Assembly (NCBI RefSeq): GCF_900116765.1
Contig: NZ_UETC01000008.1
Coordinates: forward strand, 88,008-152,007
Direction: 5' to 3'
From: Jannaschia seohaensis
GTDB lineage: Bacteria; Pseudomonadota; Alphaproteobacteria; Rhodobacterales; Rhodobacteraceae
DNA: 64,000 nt
Shown: one piece after another, positions 50,790 through 60,861 of the stretch
How the letters are laid out: every line of letters begins with the position of its first letter
How positions within the stretch are numbered: position 1 is the first letter of the stretch
Notes under the pieces: model-generated
What the model saw: the letters and a program-made list of their open reading frames with translations, nothing else
Told to the model about the DNA's origin: nothing
The model's database searches: none
Made by a program: the position numbers and the translations under genes

Positions 50790-53700
50790 ATGAGCCATCT
50801 GCTCGACAAACTGAACTTCTTCCAGAGCAAGGAACTGGAGCAATTCTCCGACGGTTGGGGTCAGACCACCCGCGAGGATCGCAGCTGGGAAGACACCTAC
50901 CGGAACCGCTGGCGGCACGACAAGATCGTCCGCTCGACGCACGGGGTGAACTGCACCGGGTCGTGTTCATGGAAGATCTACGTAAAATCCGGGATCGTCA
51001 CCTGGGAAACCCAACAGACCGACTATCCGCGCACCCGTGCGGGCCTGCCCAACCACGAGCCGCGCGGCTGTGCGCGGGGAGCCTCCTACAGCTGGTATCT
51101 CTATTCCGCGAACCGGGTGAAGAACCCGTTGATCCGTGGTGCGCTGATGCGGGCGTGGCGGAAGATGCGCGAGACGATGACGCCGGTGGCCGCCTGGGCC
51201 GCGATCCAGGGCGATCCCGCCCTGCGCAATTCGATCAACAAAACGCGGGGCAAAGGCGGCTTCGTGCGGGCCACCTGGGACGAAGCGACCGAGATCATCG
51301 CCGCCGCCAACGCCTACACGGCCAAGACCTACGGGCCCGACCGCGTGTTCGGCTTCTCGCCGATCCCGGCCATGTCGATGGTCAGCTATGCCGCAGGCTC
51401 GCGCTATCTGTCGCTGCTGGGCGGCACCTGCATGTCCTTCTACGACTGGTACTGCGACCTGCCGCCAGCTTCCCCCCAGACCTGGGGCGAACAGACTGAC
51501 GTTCCGGAATCGGCCGACTGGTACAATGCAGGTTTCCTGATGCTTTGGGGCTCGAACGTGCCCCAGACCCGGACACCCGACGCCCATTTCTACACCGAGG
51601 TCCGCTATCGCGGCACCAAGTCGGCCGTGGTCAGCCCCGACTATTCGGAAGCCGCCAAGTTCGGCGACATCTGGCTGAACCCGCAGGCGGGCACCGACGC
51701 GGCGCTGGCAATGGCGATGGGTCACGTGATCCTGCGCGAATTCCACCTCGACCGGCAGGCCGAGTATTTCGAGGACTACGCCCGCAAGTATACCGACATG
51801 CCGATGCTGGTTCGGCTGGATGAAAAGGACGGCCACCTTGTGCCGGGCCGGATGCTGCGCGCTGACGACTTCGACGGCAAGCTGGGCGAGGCCAACAACC
51901 CCGACTGGAAGACCGTCGCCTATGACGAGGCGTCGGGTCAGATCGTGGCTCCGAACGGGTCCATCGGGTTCCGCTGGGGCGAAGAGGGCAAGTGGAACCT
52001 CGAAGAGAAAGCGAAGGGCGCTGAAAGCAAGCTGCGCCTCAGCCAGATCATGGATGGCGATCACGATGAGGTCGTAGGCGTTAACTTCCCTTATTTCGGC
52101 GGTGCGGCCACGGGCGATTTCGTGAAATGCGATCACCCCGAAGTGTTGACCCGGAACATTCCGGCGCGCCGCGTGAAACTGGCCGACGGATCCGAAGCGC
52201 TGGTTGCCACCGTTTTCGACCTCTTCTGCGCCAACTACGGCCTCGACCGGGGTCTTGGCGGTGACTGGGTGTCCAAGGATTTCAACGACGACAGTCCCTA
52301 CACCCCCGCCTGGGCCGAAAAGATCACCGGCGTTGAGAGGGAGAAAATCATCGCGGTCGCCCGCGAATTCGCAGGCAACGCCGAAAAGACCCATGGCAAG
52401 TCCATGGTCATCCTCGGGGCCGGTCTGAACCACTGGTACCACATGGACATGAACTACCGCGGCATCATCAACATGTTGGTGATGTGCGGCTGCATCGGGC
52501 AGGAAGGCGGCGGCTGGTCGCACTACGTGGGTCAGGAGAAGCTACGCCCGCAGACGGGCTGGCAACCTTTAGCCTTCGCACTCGACTGGAACCGACCGCC
52601 GCGGCATATGAACTCGACGTCTTGCTGGTACGCCCATACCGACCAGTGGCGCTACGAGACATTGCGCGCGGGCGAGATCCTGTCGCCGACCGCACCCGAG
52701 GGCGATTGGGACATCAGTCTGATAGACTATAACATCCGGGCCGAGCGCATGGGCTGGCTGCCGTCCGCCCCGCAGCTCAAGACCAATCCTCTGGAAGTCT
52801 CGAAAGCCGCAAAGAAGGCTGGGAAGGAGATCAAGGACTACGTCGCCGAACAGCTGAAATCCGGCGATCTGGAAATGTCGTGTCAGGATCCGGACGCCCC
52901 GGAAAACTGGCCGCGCAACCTGTTTGTCTGGCGCTCGAACCTGCTGGGGTCGTCCGGCAAGGGACACGAGTACTTCCTCAAGCACCTCTTGGGCACCGAC
53001 CACGGGGTGATGGGCAAGGACCTTGGCGAGGAAGGCGGCGTGATGCCGAAGGAGGCCGTCTGGCATGACGAAGCGCCGAAGGGCAAGCTCGACCTGCTGG
53101 TCTGCATCGACTTCCGCATGTCCACGACGGCGGTGTATTCCGACATCGTCCTGCCGACGGCCAGCTGGTACGAAAAAGACGACCTCAACACCTCGGACAT
53201 GCACCCCTTCATCCACCCGCTGCAGGCGGCGGTCGACCCGGCCTACGAAAGCAAGTCGGACTGGGAGATCTTCAAGTCGATCGCCCGGAAGTTCAGCGAA
53301 GTGGCGCCCGAGGTGCTCGGCGTGGAGACCGACATCGTCCAGCTGCCGCTTCTCCATGACACCGCCGCCGAACTGGCACAGGCCCATGTGAAGGACTGGA
53401 AGAAGGGCGAATGCGACCTGATCCCCGGCAAGACTGCGCCGAACTACATCGCGGTCGAGCGGGATTATCCCAACCTCTACAAGAAGTTCACCTCGGTCGG
53501 GCCGCTGCTGGAGAAGCTCGGCAACGGTGGCAAGGGGATCAACTGGGACACCAAGACCGAGGTCAAGCATCTGCGCGATCTGAACGGCATCGTTCAAGAT
53601 GAGGGCGTGTCCAAAGGCCAGCCGAAACTCGAAACCGCCATCGACGCGGCCGAGATGATCCTGATGCTCGCCCCGGAAACCAACGGCGAAGTGGCCGTGA

Positions 53701-54548
53701 AGGCCTGGGAAGAACTTGAGAAGCCCACGGGGCAGCACCATACCCACCTCGCGGAGGGCGCACATCACACCAAGATCCGCTTCCGCGACATCGCCGCGCA
53801 ACCGCGCAAGATCATCTCGTCGCCCACCTGGTCGGGGATCGAAAGCGAAGATGTCTGCTACAACGCGGGCTACACCAACGTCCACGAACTGATCCCGTGG
53901 CGCACCCTGACGGGCCGCCAGCAGCTCTACCAGGATCACGAATGGATGCGCGCCTTCGGCGAAGGGTTCGTCAGCTATCGTCCGCCGGTGGACCTCAAGA
54001 CGATCACTGCAGCCGTCAACAACGACGCGGCTGAGGGCAGCCCGCACGTGGTGCTGAACTTCATCACGCCCCACCAGAAATGGGGCATCCACAGCACCTA
54101 CACCGACAACCTGCTGATGCTGACGCTGAACAGGGGCGGCCCGGTGGTCTGGATGTCCGAGGTGGACGCGAAGAAAGCCGGGCTGGTCGATAACGACTGG
54201 GTCGAGGCCTACAACACCAACGGCGCGCTGACCGCGCGGGTGGTGGTGTCCCAGCGCATCAAGCAGGGGACGCTGTTCATGTATCACGCGCAGGAAAAGA
54301 TCGTGAACACGCCCGGCTCGGAAAAGACGGGCAATCGCGGCGGCATCCACAACTCGGTGACCCGCGCCACACTGAAACCCACGCACATGATCGGCGGCTA
54401 TGCGCAGCTGTCCTACGGCTTCAACTACTACGGCACCGTGGGCAGCAACCGCGACGAGTTCGTGATCGTGCGGAAAATGAAGAAGATCGACTGGCTCGAC
54501 AAACCCGCAAGCCGGTCCGCAACCCAGAACGTGGAGGCAGCGGAATGA
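50790..54548 (+). CDS. narG: respiratory nitrate reductase alpha subunit
   Basis: 1252 residues from the ATG at 50790, full NarG length. The N-terminal HGVNCTGSCSWK (His51, Cys55, Cys59) ligates the FS0 [4Fe-4S] cluster, with its fourth ligand in EPRGCARGAS. YDWYCDLPPASPQTWGEQTD contains the molybdenum-ligating Asp. NHWYHMDMNYR and the C-terminal QEKIVNTPGSEKTGNRGG are conserved bis-MGD contacts. It reduces nitrate to nitrite on the cytoplasmic side with NarHI. The start codon of narH overlaps its end. Confidence 0.98.
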   Translation: MSHLLDKLNFFQSKELEQFSDGWGQTTREDRSWEDTYRNRWRHDKIVRSTHGVNCTGSCSWKIYVKSGIVTWETQQTDYPRTRAGLPNHEPRGCARGASYSWYLYSANRVKNPLIRGALMRAWRKMRETMTPVAAWAAIQGDPALRNSINKTRGKGGFVRATWDEATEIIAAANAYTAKTYGPDRVFGFSPIPAMSMVSYAAGSRYLSLLGGTCMSFYDWYCDLPPASPQTWGEQTDVPESADWYNAGFLMLWGSNVPQTRTPDAHFYTEVRYRGTKSAVVSPDYSEAAKFGDIWLNPQAGTDAALAMAMGHVILREFHLDRQAEYFEDYARKYTDMPMLVRLDEKDGHLVPGRMLRADDFDGKLGEANNPDWKTVAYDEASGQIVAPNGSIGFRWGEEGKWNLEEKAKGAESKLRLSQIMDGDHDEVVGVNFPYFGGAATGDFVKCDHPEVLTRNIPARRVKLADGSEALVATVFDLFCANYGLDRGLGGDWVSKDFNDDSPYTPAWAEKITGVEREKIIAVAREFAGNAEKTHGKSMVILGAGLNHWYHMDMNYRGIINMLVMCGCIGQEGGGWSHYVGQEKLRPQTGWQPLAFALDWNRPPRHMNSTSCWYAHTDQWRYETLRAGEILSPTAPEGDWDISLIDYNIRAERMGWLPSAPQLKTNPLEVSKAAKKAGKEIKDYVAEQLKSGDLEMSCQDPDAPENWPRNLFVWRSNLLGSSGKGHEYFLKHLLGTDHGVMGKDLGEEGGVMPKEAVWHDEAPKGKLDLLVCIDFRMSTTAVYSDIVLPTASWYEKDDLNTSDMHPFIHPLQAAVDPAYESKSDWEIFKSIARKFSEVAPEVLGVETDIVQLPLLHDTAAELAQAHVKDWKKGECDLIPGKTAPNYIAVERDYPNLYKKFTSVGPLLEKLGNGGKGINWDTKTEVKHLRDLNGIVQDEGVSKGQPKLETAIDAAEMILMLAPETNGEVAVKAWEELEKPTGQHHTHLAEGAHHTKIRFRDIAAQPRKIISSPTWSGIESEDVCYNAGYTNVHELIPWRTLTGRQQLYQDHEWMRAFGEGFVSYRPPVDLKTITAAVNNDAAEGSPHVVLNFITPHQKWGIHSTYTDNLLMLTLNRGGPVVWMSEVDAKKAGLVDNDWVEAYNTNGALTARVVVSQRIKQGTLFMYHAQEKIVNTPGSEKTGNRGGIHNSVTRATLKPTHMIGGYAQLSYGFNYYGTVGSNRDEFVIVRKMKKIDWLDKPASRSATQNVEAAE

Positions 54549-56071
54549 GAGTTCGTGCGCAAATCGGCAAGGTCCTGAACCTCGACAAATGCATCGGGTG
54601 TCACACCTGCTCGGTCACCTGCAAGAACGTGTGGACGACGCGCGAAGGTGTCGAATACGCGTGGTTCAACAACGTCGAGACCAAGCCCGGCACCGGCTAT
54701 CCGACGGACTGGGAGAACCAGAAGCGCTGGAACGGCGGCTGGGTGCGCTCGGCCTCGGGCAAGCTGCATCCCAAGCAGGGGTCGAAATGGCGGATCCTGG
54801 CGAACATCTTCGCCAACCCGGCCATGCCCGAGATCGACGACTACTACGAGCCGTTCGATTTCGACTACGACCACCTGAAATCGGCGCCCGACATGACCGC
54901 GTTCCCGACCGCGCGCCCCCGCTCGAAGATCACCGGCGAGCGGATGGAGAAGATCGAGAAGGGTCCGAACTGGGAGGAAATCCTCGGCGGCGAATTCTCG
55001 AAGCGGTCTCAGGACTACAACTTCGATCAGGTGCAGAAGGACATTTATGGAGAGTATGAAAACACCTTCATGATGTATCTGCCGCGCCTGTGCGAGCACT
55101 GCCTTAACCCCACCTGTTCCGCCTCCTGTCCCTCGGGCGCGATCTACAAGCGCGAGGAGGACGGCATCGTTCTGATCGACCAGGAGAAGTGCCGCGGCTG
55201 GCGGATGTGCGTCTCGGGCTGCCCCTACAAGAAGGTCTATTACAACTGGGACACCGGCAAATCCGAGAAATGCACCTTCTGCTATCCGCGGATCGAAAGC
55301 GGCCAGCCGACGGTCTGCTCGGAAACCTGCGTCGGGCGCATTCGCTATCTGGGCGTGATCCTTTATGACGCAGACAAGATCGAAGCTGCGGCCAGCGCCG
55401 AGCGCGAGACCGATCTCTACGGCGCGCAGCTCGACGTCTTCCTCGACCCGAACGACCCCGAGGTGATCGCCGCGGCGCGCCGTGACGGCGTGCCCGAAGA
55501 CTGGATCGAGGCGGCGAAGGTCAGCCCGGTCTGGAAGATGGCGATGGATTGGAAGGTCGCCTTCCCGCTGCACCCGGAATACCGGACGCTGCCGATGGTG
55601 TGGTACATCCCGCCGCTCAGCCCGATCCAGAACGCCGCTCAGGCGGGCCAGATCGCGATGAGCGACCAGATGCCCGACGTCCGCTCCCTGCGCATCCCCG
55701 TCAAATACCTCGCCAACATGCTGACGGCGGGCGACGAGGAGCCCATCGTTCACGCCCTCGAACGCATGTCGGCGATGCGGCTCTACATGCGGGCCCTCAG
55801 CGTTGACGGCGTGCGCGACGAGGCGATTGCCGCCCGGGTCGGCATGTCCGGTCGGGTGATCGAGGACATGTACAAGATCATGGCCATCGCCGATTACGAG
55901 GATCGTTTCGCGATCCCCACGGCGCACCGCGAACAGAACGAGCATGGCGCTGACATCCGCGGCGGCTGCGGCTTCACCGACGGCAACGGCTGTTCCACCG
56001 GCGAGGCGGGCAAGACGACGCTCTTCGGCGGCAAGAAAAAGAAATTCGCCCTTCCGCAGGAGACCTTCTGA
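54545..56071 (+). CDS. narH: respiratory nitrate reductase beta subunit
   Basis: 508 residues. Four cysteine groups bind one [3Fe-4S] and three [4Fe-4S] clusters: CIGCHTCSVTC, CEHCLNPTCSASCPSG, CRGWRMCVSGCPYKK (Trp in the 3Fe cluster group) and CTFCYPRIESG...CSETC. All are intact. It passes electrons from NarI haem to NarG. ATGA overlap with narG and one-base overlap with narJ. Confidence 0.98.
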   Translation: MRVRAQIGKVLNLDKCIGCHTCSVTCKNVWTTREGVEYAWFNNVETKPGTGYPTDWENQKRWNGGWVRSASGKLHPKQGSKWRILANIFANPAMPEIDDYYEPFDFDYDHLKSAPDMTAFPTARPRSKITGERMEKIEKGPNWEEILGGEFSKRSQDYNFDQVQKDIYGEYENTFMMYLPRLCEHCLNPTCSASCPSGAIYKREEDGIVLIDQEKCRGWRMCVSGCPYKKVYYNWDTGKSEKCTFCYPRIESGQPTVCSETCVGRIRYLGVILYDADKIEAAASAERETDLYGAQLDVFLDPNDPEVIAAARRDGVPEDWIEAAKVSPVWKMAMDWKVAFPLHPEYRTLPMVWYIPPLSPIQNAAQAGQIAMSDQMPDVRSLRIPVKYLANMLTAGDEEPIVHALERMSAMRLYMRALSVDGVRDEAIAARVGMSGRVIEDMYKIMAIADYEDRFAIPTAHREQNEHGADIRGGCGFTDGNGCSTGEAGKTTLFGGKKKKFALPQETF

Positions 56072-56775
56072 TGCTGGACCGTTCCCTGAAAGCCCTGTCG
56101 CTGATCCTGAGCTATCCCTCGCGGGAACTTCAGGAGGCGATGCCCGAGATCGGGACAATTCTTGGTTCCGATCCTCGCATCGCCACCGATACACGCGCTG
56201 CGCTGCGCTCGTTGACCGATGGCTTCGCAGACGCCGACCTCTACGATCTGCAGGAGAGTTATGTGATGCTCTTCGACCGCTCGCGGACGCTGTCGCTCAA
56301 TCTCTTCGAGCACGTTCATGGCGAAAGCCGGGACCGCGGCGGTGCAATGGTCAGTCTGATCGAGACCTACCGGGCAGGCGGGTTCGAGCCCGCCACAACG
56401 GAACTGCCGGATCACCTGCCGGTGCTGCTGGAATTCCTGTCGACGCGTCCCTTCGCAGAAGTGCAGGAAACCTTGGCGGACGCGGCGCATATCCTCGATG
56501 CTCTCGCGGCCCGGCTCGTCCGGCGCGACAGCGGATATGCCGCCGCGTTCGCCGCTCTTTTGCAGCTGTCAGGTGACAAGGCCGACGCCGAAGCGGTGGC
56601 CGACATGCTGGCCCAGCCCGATGATGATCCGACCGACCTCGCGGCGCTCGACGCTGTCTGGGAGGAAACGGAAGTCACCTTCGGCCCAGATCCGAACGCC
56701 GGTTGTCCGCAGGTCCGCGACATGCTCGCGGCGATGGACAAACCGACCCCGCAACAATTGAACAGGAGTGCATGA
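56071..56775 (+). CDS. narJ: nitrate reductase assembly chaperone NarJ
   Basis: 234 residues. ALSLILSYPSRELQEAMPEI, YVMLFDRSRTLSLNLFEHVH and GESRDRGGAMVSLIETYRAG are NarJ/TorD-family signatures. It inserts the molybdenum cofactor into NarG and holds NarGH until membrane docking. Fourth gene of narKGHJI. Confidence 0.95.
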   Translation: MLDRSLKALSLILSYPSRELQEAMPEIGTILGSDPRIATDTRAALRSLTDGFADADLYDLQESYVMLFDRSRTLSLNLFEHVHGESRDRGGAMVSLIETYRAGGFEPATTELPDHLPVLLEFLSTRPFAEVQETLADAAHILDALAARLVRRDSGYAAAFAALLQLSGDKADAEAVADMLAQPDDDPTDLAALDAVWEETEVTFGPDPNAGCPQVRDMLAAMDKPTPQQLNRSA

Positions 56776-56776
56776 C

Positions 56777-57562
56777 ATGTTCGGCGACTTCGACATCAAC
56801 TTCGTCATCTTCGGGGTCATGCCCTATGTCGCGCTGACGATCTTCCTGGTGGGATCGATCGTGCGCTACGAGCGGGACCCCTTCACCTGGAAGAGTTCCT
56901 CGAGCCAGCTCCTGCGTCGCAAGCAGCTGATCTGGGGTTCGATCCTGTTCCACGTTGGCATCCTGACCGTGTTCTTCGGGCACCTTATCGGCCTCTTCAC
57001 GCCGATCTGGGTGCTGGATGCCATCGGCATTCCCTATGCGCTGAAGCAATGGATGGCGGTGCTGATCGGTGGCCCGGCTGGCATCGCCGCCCTGATCGGA
57101 TCGACCATGTTGATCCATCGCCGCCTGGTCGATCCGCGCATCCGCGTGACATCGACTTTCCCCGACATCCTGATCATGGTCCTGATCTGGCTTCAGCTTG
57201 CCATCGGCCTGCTGACGATCACCCAGACACTGCAACACATGGACGGGTCGGAAATGGTCCGCTTCATGACCTGGTCGCAGAGCGTGGTCAGCTGGAACAT
57301 CAACGCCTGGGTCACCGTCGTCGACGTGCACTGGCTCTACAAGCTGCACATCTTCCTCGGGCTGATCATCACGGCGCTGTTTCCGTTCACGCGGCTCGTC
57401 CACATCTGGTCCGGTTTCGCCGCGCCGTTCCGCTACCTGCTGACGCGGCCCGGCTACCAGATCGTGCGGTCGCGCCGGCACCGTCCTCTGGAAGAACGCC
57501 GCCGCGCCTATGACAAGGTGCAAGCCAAGCGCGGTCCTACCGCCACGACGCCCGCGGAGTGA
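56777..57562 (+). CDS. narI: respiratory nitrate reductase gamma subunit (cytochrome b)
   Basis: 261 residues from the ATG at 56777, with AGGAG eight bases before; a GTG at 56768 is in frame but less likely. Five membrane helices, including INFVIFGVMPYVALTIFLVG, WGSILFHVGILTVFFGHLIG and LYKLHIFLGLIITALFPFTR with haem-ligand His residues. It oxidises quinol and feeds NarH. The C-terminal tail is longer than in E. coli NarI. Confidence 0.96.
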   Translation: MFGDFDINFVIFGVMPYVALTIFLVGSIVRYERDPFTWKSSSSQLLRRKQLIWGSILFHVGILTVFFGHLIGLFTPIWVLDAIGIPYALKQWMAVLIGGPAGIAALIGSTMLIHRRLVDPRIRVTSTFPDILIMVLIWLQLAIGLLTITQTLQHMDGSEMVRFMTWSQSVVSWNINAWVTVVDVHWLYKLHIFLGLIITALFPFTRLVHIWSGFAAPFRYLLTRPGYQIVRSRRHRPLEERRRAYDKVQAKRGPTATTPAE

Positions 57563-58362
57563 GCCAGATGAACGTGGCCCTGTTTCCCGATGTCGTCGTG
57601 AACGGCGAAACCATCCCCTCGGCGGCAATCGCCGCCGAGGCCCAGAACCACAGCGCCCCCAAGGACAAGCCGGGGATCGCCTGGCGCAAGGCGGCGCAGG
57701 CGCTGGCGATCCGTGCACTGCTCTTGCAGGAGGCGAAGCGGCGCGGGTTGACGCCCGACCCGCTCGAGTTGGCGCCGGGGCGGTTCGAGACGGACGACGA
57801 AGCCCTGATCCGCGCCCTGCTGGACGAGGCGCTGGTGATCGCGCCCGTCAGCGAAGGGGCCGTGCGCGCGGAATGGGAGAAAGACCCCGCCCGATATCGT
57901 TCGGCACCGCTCTGGGATGTCTCGCACATCCTGTGCGCCTGCGATCCGCGCGACGAAGCCGAGTGCGCCGCGGCCAAGGCACGGGCCGTTGTCCTGCTGA
58001 CGCGACTCGACGGCGATGCCAAGGGATTTGCCGCGGCCGCGCGCGATAGCGATTGCGGTTCGAAAGCCTCTGGCGGCCATCTGGGTCAGCTTGGCCCCGG
58101 CGACACCGTGCCGGAGTTCGAGGCAGCCCTGCGCTCCCTGAACGAAGGGGCGGTGACCCCGGCGCCCGTGTTGTCGCGGCACGGCTGGCACATCATCCGA
58201 CTGAATGCCACGGCGCCGGGGCAGGTGCTGCCCTACGACACCGTTCGCCCGAAGATCGCGCAGGCTTTGGAAAAGGCTGCCTGGGCGCACGCCTCGCGCG
58301 CCTTCGTGGAGAGCCTCGGTCAAGAGGCGCAGATCTCTGGCGCAAGCCTGACGCCGATCTGA
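57559..58362 (+). CDS. PpiC-type peptidyl-prolyl cis-trans isomerase
   Basis: 267 residues from a GTG that overlaps the narI stop; an ATG at 57568 is also possible. No signal peptide is visible. The parvulin domain occupies the second half (DVSHILCACDPRDEAECAAA, SGGHLGQLGPGDTVPEFEAA, HGWHIIRLNATAPG). Cytoplasmic parvulins of this type follow narI in several nar operons (NarM/NifM-like) and may aid NarGHI folding. The function in maturation is inferred. Confidence 0.85.
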   Translation: MSQMNVALFPDVVVNGETIPSAAIAAEAQNHSAPKDKPGIAWRKAAQALAIRALLLQEAKRRGLTPDPLELAPGRFETDDEALIRALLDEALVIAPVSEGAVRAEWEKDPARYRSAPLWDVSHILCACDPRDEAECAAAKARAVVLLTRLDGDAKGFAAAARDSDCGSKASGGHLGQLGPGDTVPEFEAALRSLNEGAVTPAPVLSRHGWHIIRLNATAPGQVLPYDTVRPKIAQALEKAAWAHASRAFVESLGQEAQISGASLTPI

Positions 58363-58382
58363 ACCACGCGAAAGGACGTGTG

Positions 58383-58952
58383 ATGAAACCGTCAGAGACA
58401 GTGACGCGCGGAAGTGGCGACAAACCGACGAGTCCGAGCCTGCTCGCAAATCCTCTGGACTTCATCAGCGAAGACCACCTGCGTGAACGTCAGATTTGCG
58501 CAGTTATCGACGCGCTGGCAACGGCGGACGCTTTCAATCGCCAAAAAGCGACAACGGTGCTGCGCTTTGTGAACGAGGAACTGAACGTCCACCTGCGCGA
58601 CGAGGCTGAGGACCTGTTCCCGCTTCTTGCCCGGCGCTGCACAGAAGAAGATGCGATTGAGGGTGCGATCGACCGGATCAGGGCCGATCAGGATGAGGCG
58701 ATGCGTCTGCTGCCCGAAGTGCGTGCGATGCTCGCCGGTTGCCTTGATAAAGGGGCCGATCTGTCCGCAAAGGAGCGCGGGGTGTTGTCCAGGTTTGCGG
58801 GGCACGTGCGGCGCCACCTCGTTGCCGAAAACGCGATCCTCTTGCCGATTGCCCGCGCCCGGCTGACTCGGGCCGATCTGCGGATCCTGTCGAAACACAT
58901 GCGATCCAGACGCGGGCTGCCAGATTTCCCGGAGACGACCGATGCTGAATGA
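58383..58952 (+). CDS. hemerythrin-domain protein
   Basis: 189 residues from the ATG at 58383. NPLDFISEDHLRERQICAVI, HLRDEAEDLFPLLARRC, DQDEAMRLLPEVRAML and RRHLVAENAILLPIARARL provide the His and Glu ligands of a hemerythrin-like di-iron site. It differs from the YtfE-type protein at 43664. In the nar operon it could sense or bind oxygen or NO. It overlaps the carbonic anhydrase gene by 11 bases. Confidence 0.87.
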   Translation: MKPSETVTRGSGDKPTSPSLLANPLDFISEDHLRERQICAVIDALATADAFNRQKATTVLRFVNEELNVHLRDEAEDLFPLLARRCTEEDAIEGAIDRIRADQDEAMRLLPEVRAMLAGCLDKGADLSAKERGVLSRFAGHVRRHLVAENAILLPIARARLTRADLRILSKHMRSRRGLPDFPETTDAE

Positions 58953-59574
58953 CCTTCTGGAGCGTAACGTGGCGTGGTCGAAACAACGCCACGACGAGGA
59001 GCCTGACTATTTCACCCGCCTTGCCGCCCTTCAGGCGCCCGAGTTCTTCTGGATCGGCTGTTCGGACAGCCGGGTACCGGCCAACGTGGTGGCGGGGCTC
59101 GATCCGGGCGAGGTGTTCGTCCATCGCAACGTTGCCAACATCGTTCATTCCTCGGACATGAACTTGCTCTCGGCGCTGGAATTCGCGGTCGATGCGTTGC
59201 ATGTGCGCGAGATCATCGTTTGCGGCCACTATGGCTGCGGGGGGGTCAAGGCCGCGACCGAGGATCTGCCACACGGTCTGGCCGATCACTGGCTCGAGCC
59301 GATCCGGCGCCTGGCCCGCGCATATGCGGTCGATCTGGGGCGCGAAACCGACCTCGAAGCACAACGCGACCGGCTGGCCGAACTCAATGTGGTCGAGGGC
59401 GTGCGGCGCGTCTGCGAGACGCCGATCCTTCAGAGGGCATGGCGCCGTGGAGCCGATGTCCGCGTGCACGGCCTGATTTACGGGCTCAAGGACGGGCGCC
59501 TGCGCGACCTCGATTGCAGCATCGGGCCCGGGCATTTCCAGCCTACCAATTCCGCCGAGGAGGCAGCACAATGA
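58942..59574 (+). CDS. beta-class carbonic anhydrase
   Basis: 210 residues. Cys40 and Asp42 in CSDSRVPAN and the His and Cys of VCGHYGCGGVKA give the zinc site. LGLDPGEVFVHRNVANI-type motif (GLDPGEVFVHRNVANIV) is complete. It interconverts CO2 and bicarbonate. Its place in a nitrate reductase operon suggests pH or bicarbonate supply during anaerobic growth. ATGA overlap with moeA. Confidence 0.93.
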   Translation: MLNDLLERNVAWSKQRHDEEPDYFTRLAALQAPEFFWIGCSDSRVPANVVAGLDPGEVFVHRNVANIVHSSDMNLLSALEFAVDALHVREIIVCGHYGCGGVKAATEDLPHGLADHWLEPIRRLARAYAVDLGRETDLEAQRDRLAELNVVEGVRRVCETPILQRAWRRGADVRVHGLIYGLKDGRLRDLDCSIGPGHFQPTNSAEEAAQ

Positions 59575-60848
59575 CCATCCATCAAGCCATCGCGTCACCG
59601 GGCTGCGGCTGTGACAGTCAGGACATGCTTCACTCGCTGATCAGCATCGACGAGGCACTGGCCCGGATTGCAGGGCATATAGCACCGGTCGGCCGGACCG
59701 AGGCCCTGTCGCTCGACCACGCCTTTGGCCGCATTCTCGCTCAGCCGGTCCGGTCCCGAGCCATGGCACCGGCTTTCGATAATGCGGCGATGGATGGCTA
59801 TGCGATCGCGACATCGGCCCTCACTGGCGCCGGACCCTGGGTGCTGCCAGTCGTTGCGCGCGTGCCTGCCGGGCAGGCGGTGACGACACCGGTCGCAGGG
59901 GCCGTGGCGGCCCGAATCTTTACTGGCGCGCCAGTCCCGTTGGGCGCGGACTCGGTCGTCATGCAGGAGGACGTCCTGCGTGACGGGGACGCTATTCATC
60001 TGTCGCACAGACCTGAACCGGGTTTGAACGTCCGCCGCGCAGGTAGTGACATAGCCAAGGGTGCGACCGTTCTGGACAAGGGCCGCAGGCTCGGACCAAG
60101 GGAGATCGCCGCCTGTGCCGCCGCCGGTGCAGGCATCCTGCGTGTTCGGCGCAGGCTGCGCGTGGCACTGCTTGTCACCGGCGACGAGGTACGCCGCGCC
60201 GGGGGCGCGCGCGAGGAAGCCCAGATCTGGGACGTGAACACACCGATGCTGACGGCAGGCCTTGCAGCTGCGGATGTGGACGTCGTTGCCTCGGCTCATG
60301 GTGCCGACAACCTTGCCGGTCTTGTCCGTGAATTGGGCGACATGGCGGCGCAAGCCGATCTTGTCATCACCACGGGCGGTATCTCGGTGGGCGAAGAAGA
60401 TCATGTGAAGCCGGCCGTCATGGCATTGGGCGGCGAAACCCTGTTCAGCGGCGTCGCGATCAAACCGGGCAAGCCGGTGTCGGTCGGGCGCATCGGCAAG
60501 GCGCACTGGCTTGGATTGCCCGGCAACCCGGTATCGGCCTTCGTCACATGGCAGGTCTTCGGACTGGCGCTGATCCGTGCCCTGAGCGGCGCGGGACCCG
60601 CCCCGACCCGACGGCATGTCGTGACCGCAGGCCCAATCCGCCGCAAGCCCGGGCGCTGCGAACTCCGACCCGCCACGCTGGCCGGTTTCGATGGCCATGG
60701 TCGCGAGATCGTCTCCTTCGAGGATGCCACACATTCGGCCCGTGTCGGGCTGCTCTCTCCAGCGGACGGGCTGATGTTTCTGCCCGCCGACGTCGAATCC
60801 CTGCCAGCCGGTGCGCTGGTCGAATTTCAACCTTTTTGCCAATCCTGA
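59571..60848 (+). CDS. moeA: MoeA, molybdenum insertion enzyme
   Basis: 425 residues from the ATG at 59571. AFDNAAMDGYAIATSALTG, RIFTGAPVPLGADSVVMQED, DLVITTGGISVGEEDHVKPA and WLGLPGNPVSAFVTWQVFGL are MoeA signatures in the right order. It inserts molybdate into adenylylated molybdopterin, the cofactor NarG needs. An N-terminal extension of about 20 residues with a Cys pair (PGCGCD) is unusual. Co-operonic with nar. Confidence 0.95.
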   Translation: MTIHQAIASPGCGCDSQDMLHSLISIDEALARIAGHIAPVGRTEALSLDHAFGRILAQPVRSRAMAPAFDNAAMDGYAIATSALTGAGPWVLPVVARVPAGQAVTTPVAGAVAARIFTGAPVPLGADSVVMQEDVLRDGDAIHLSHRPEPGLNVRRAGSDIAKGATVLDKGRRLGPREIAACAAAGAGILRVRRRLRVALLVTGDEVRRAGGAREEAQIWDVNTPMLTAGLAAADVDVVASAHGADNLAGLVRELGDMAAQADLVITTGGISVGEEDHVKPAVMALGGETLFSGVAIKPGKPVSVGRIGKAHWLGLPGNPVSAFVTWQVFGLALIRALSGAGPAPTRRHVVTAGPIRRKPGRCELRPATLAGFDGHGREIVSFEDATHSARVGLLSPADGLMFLPADVESLPAGALVEFQPFCQS

Positions 60849-60861
60849 AGGAGTCCCGGAC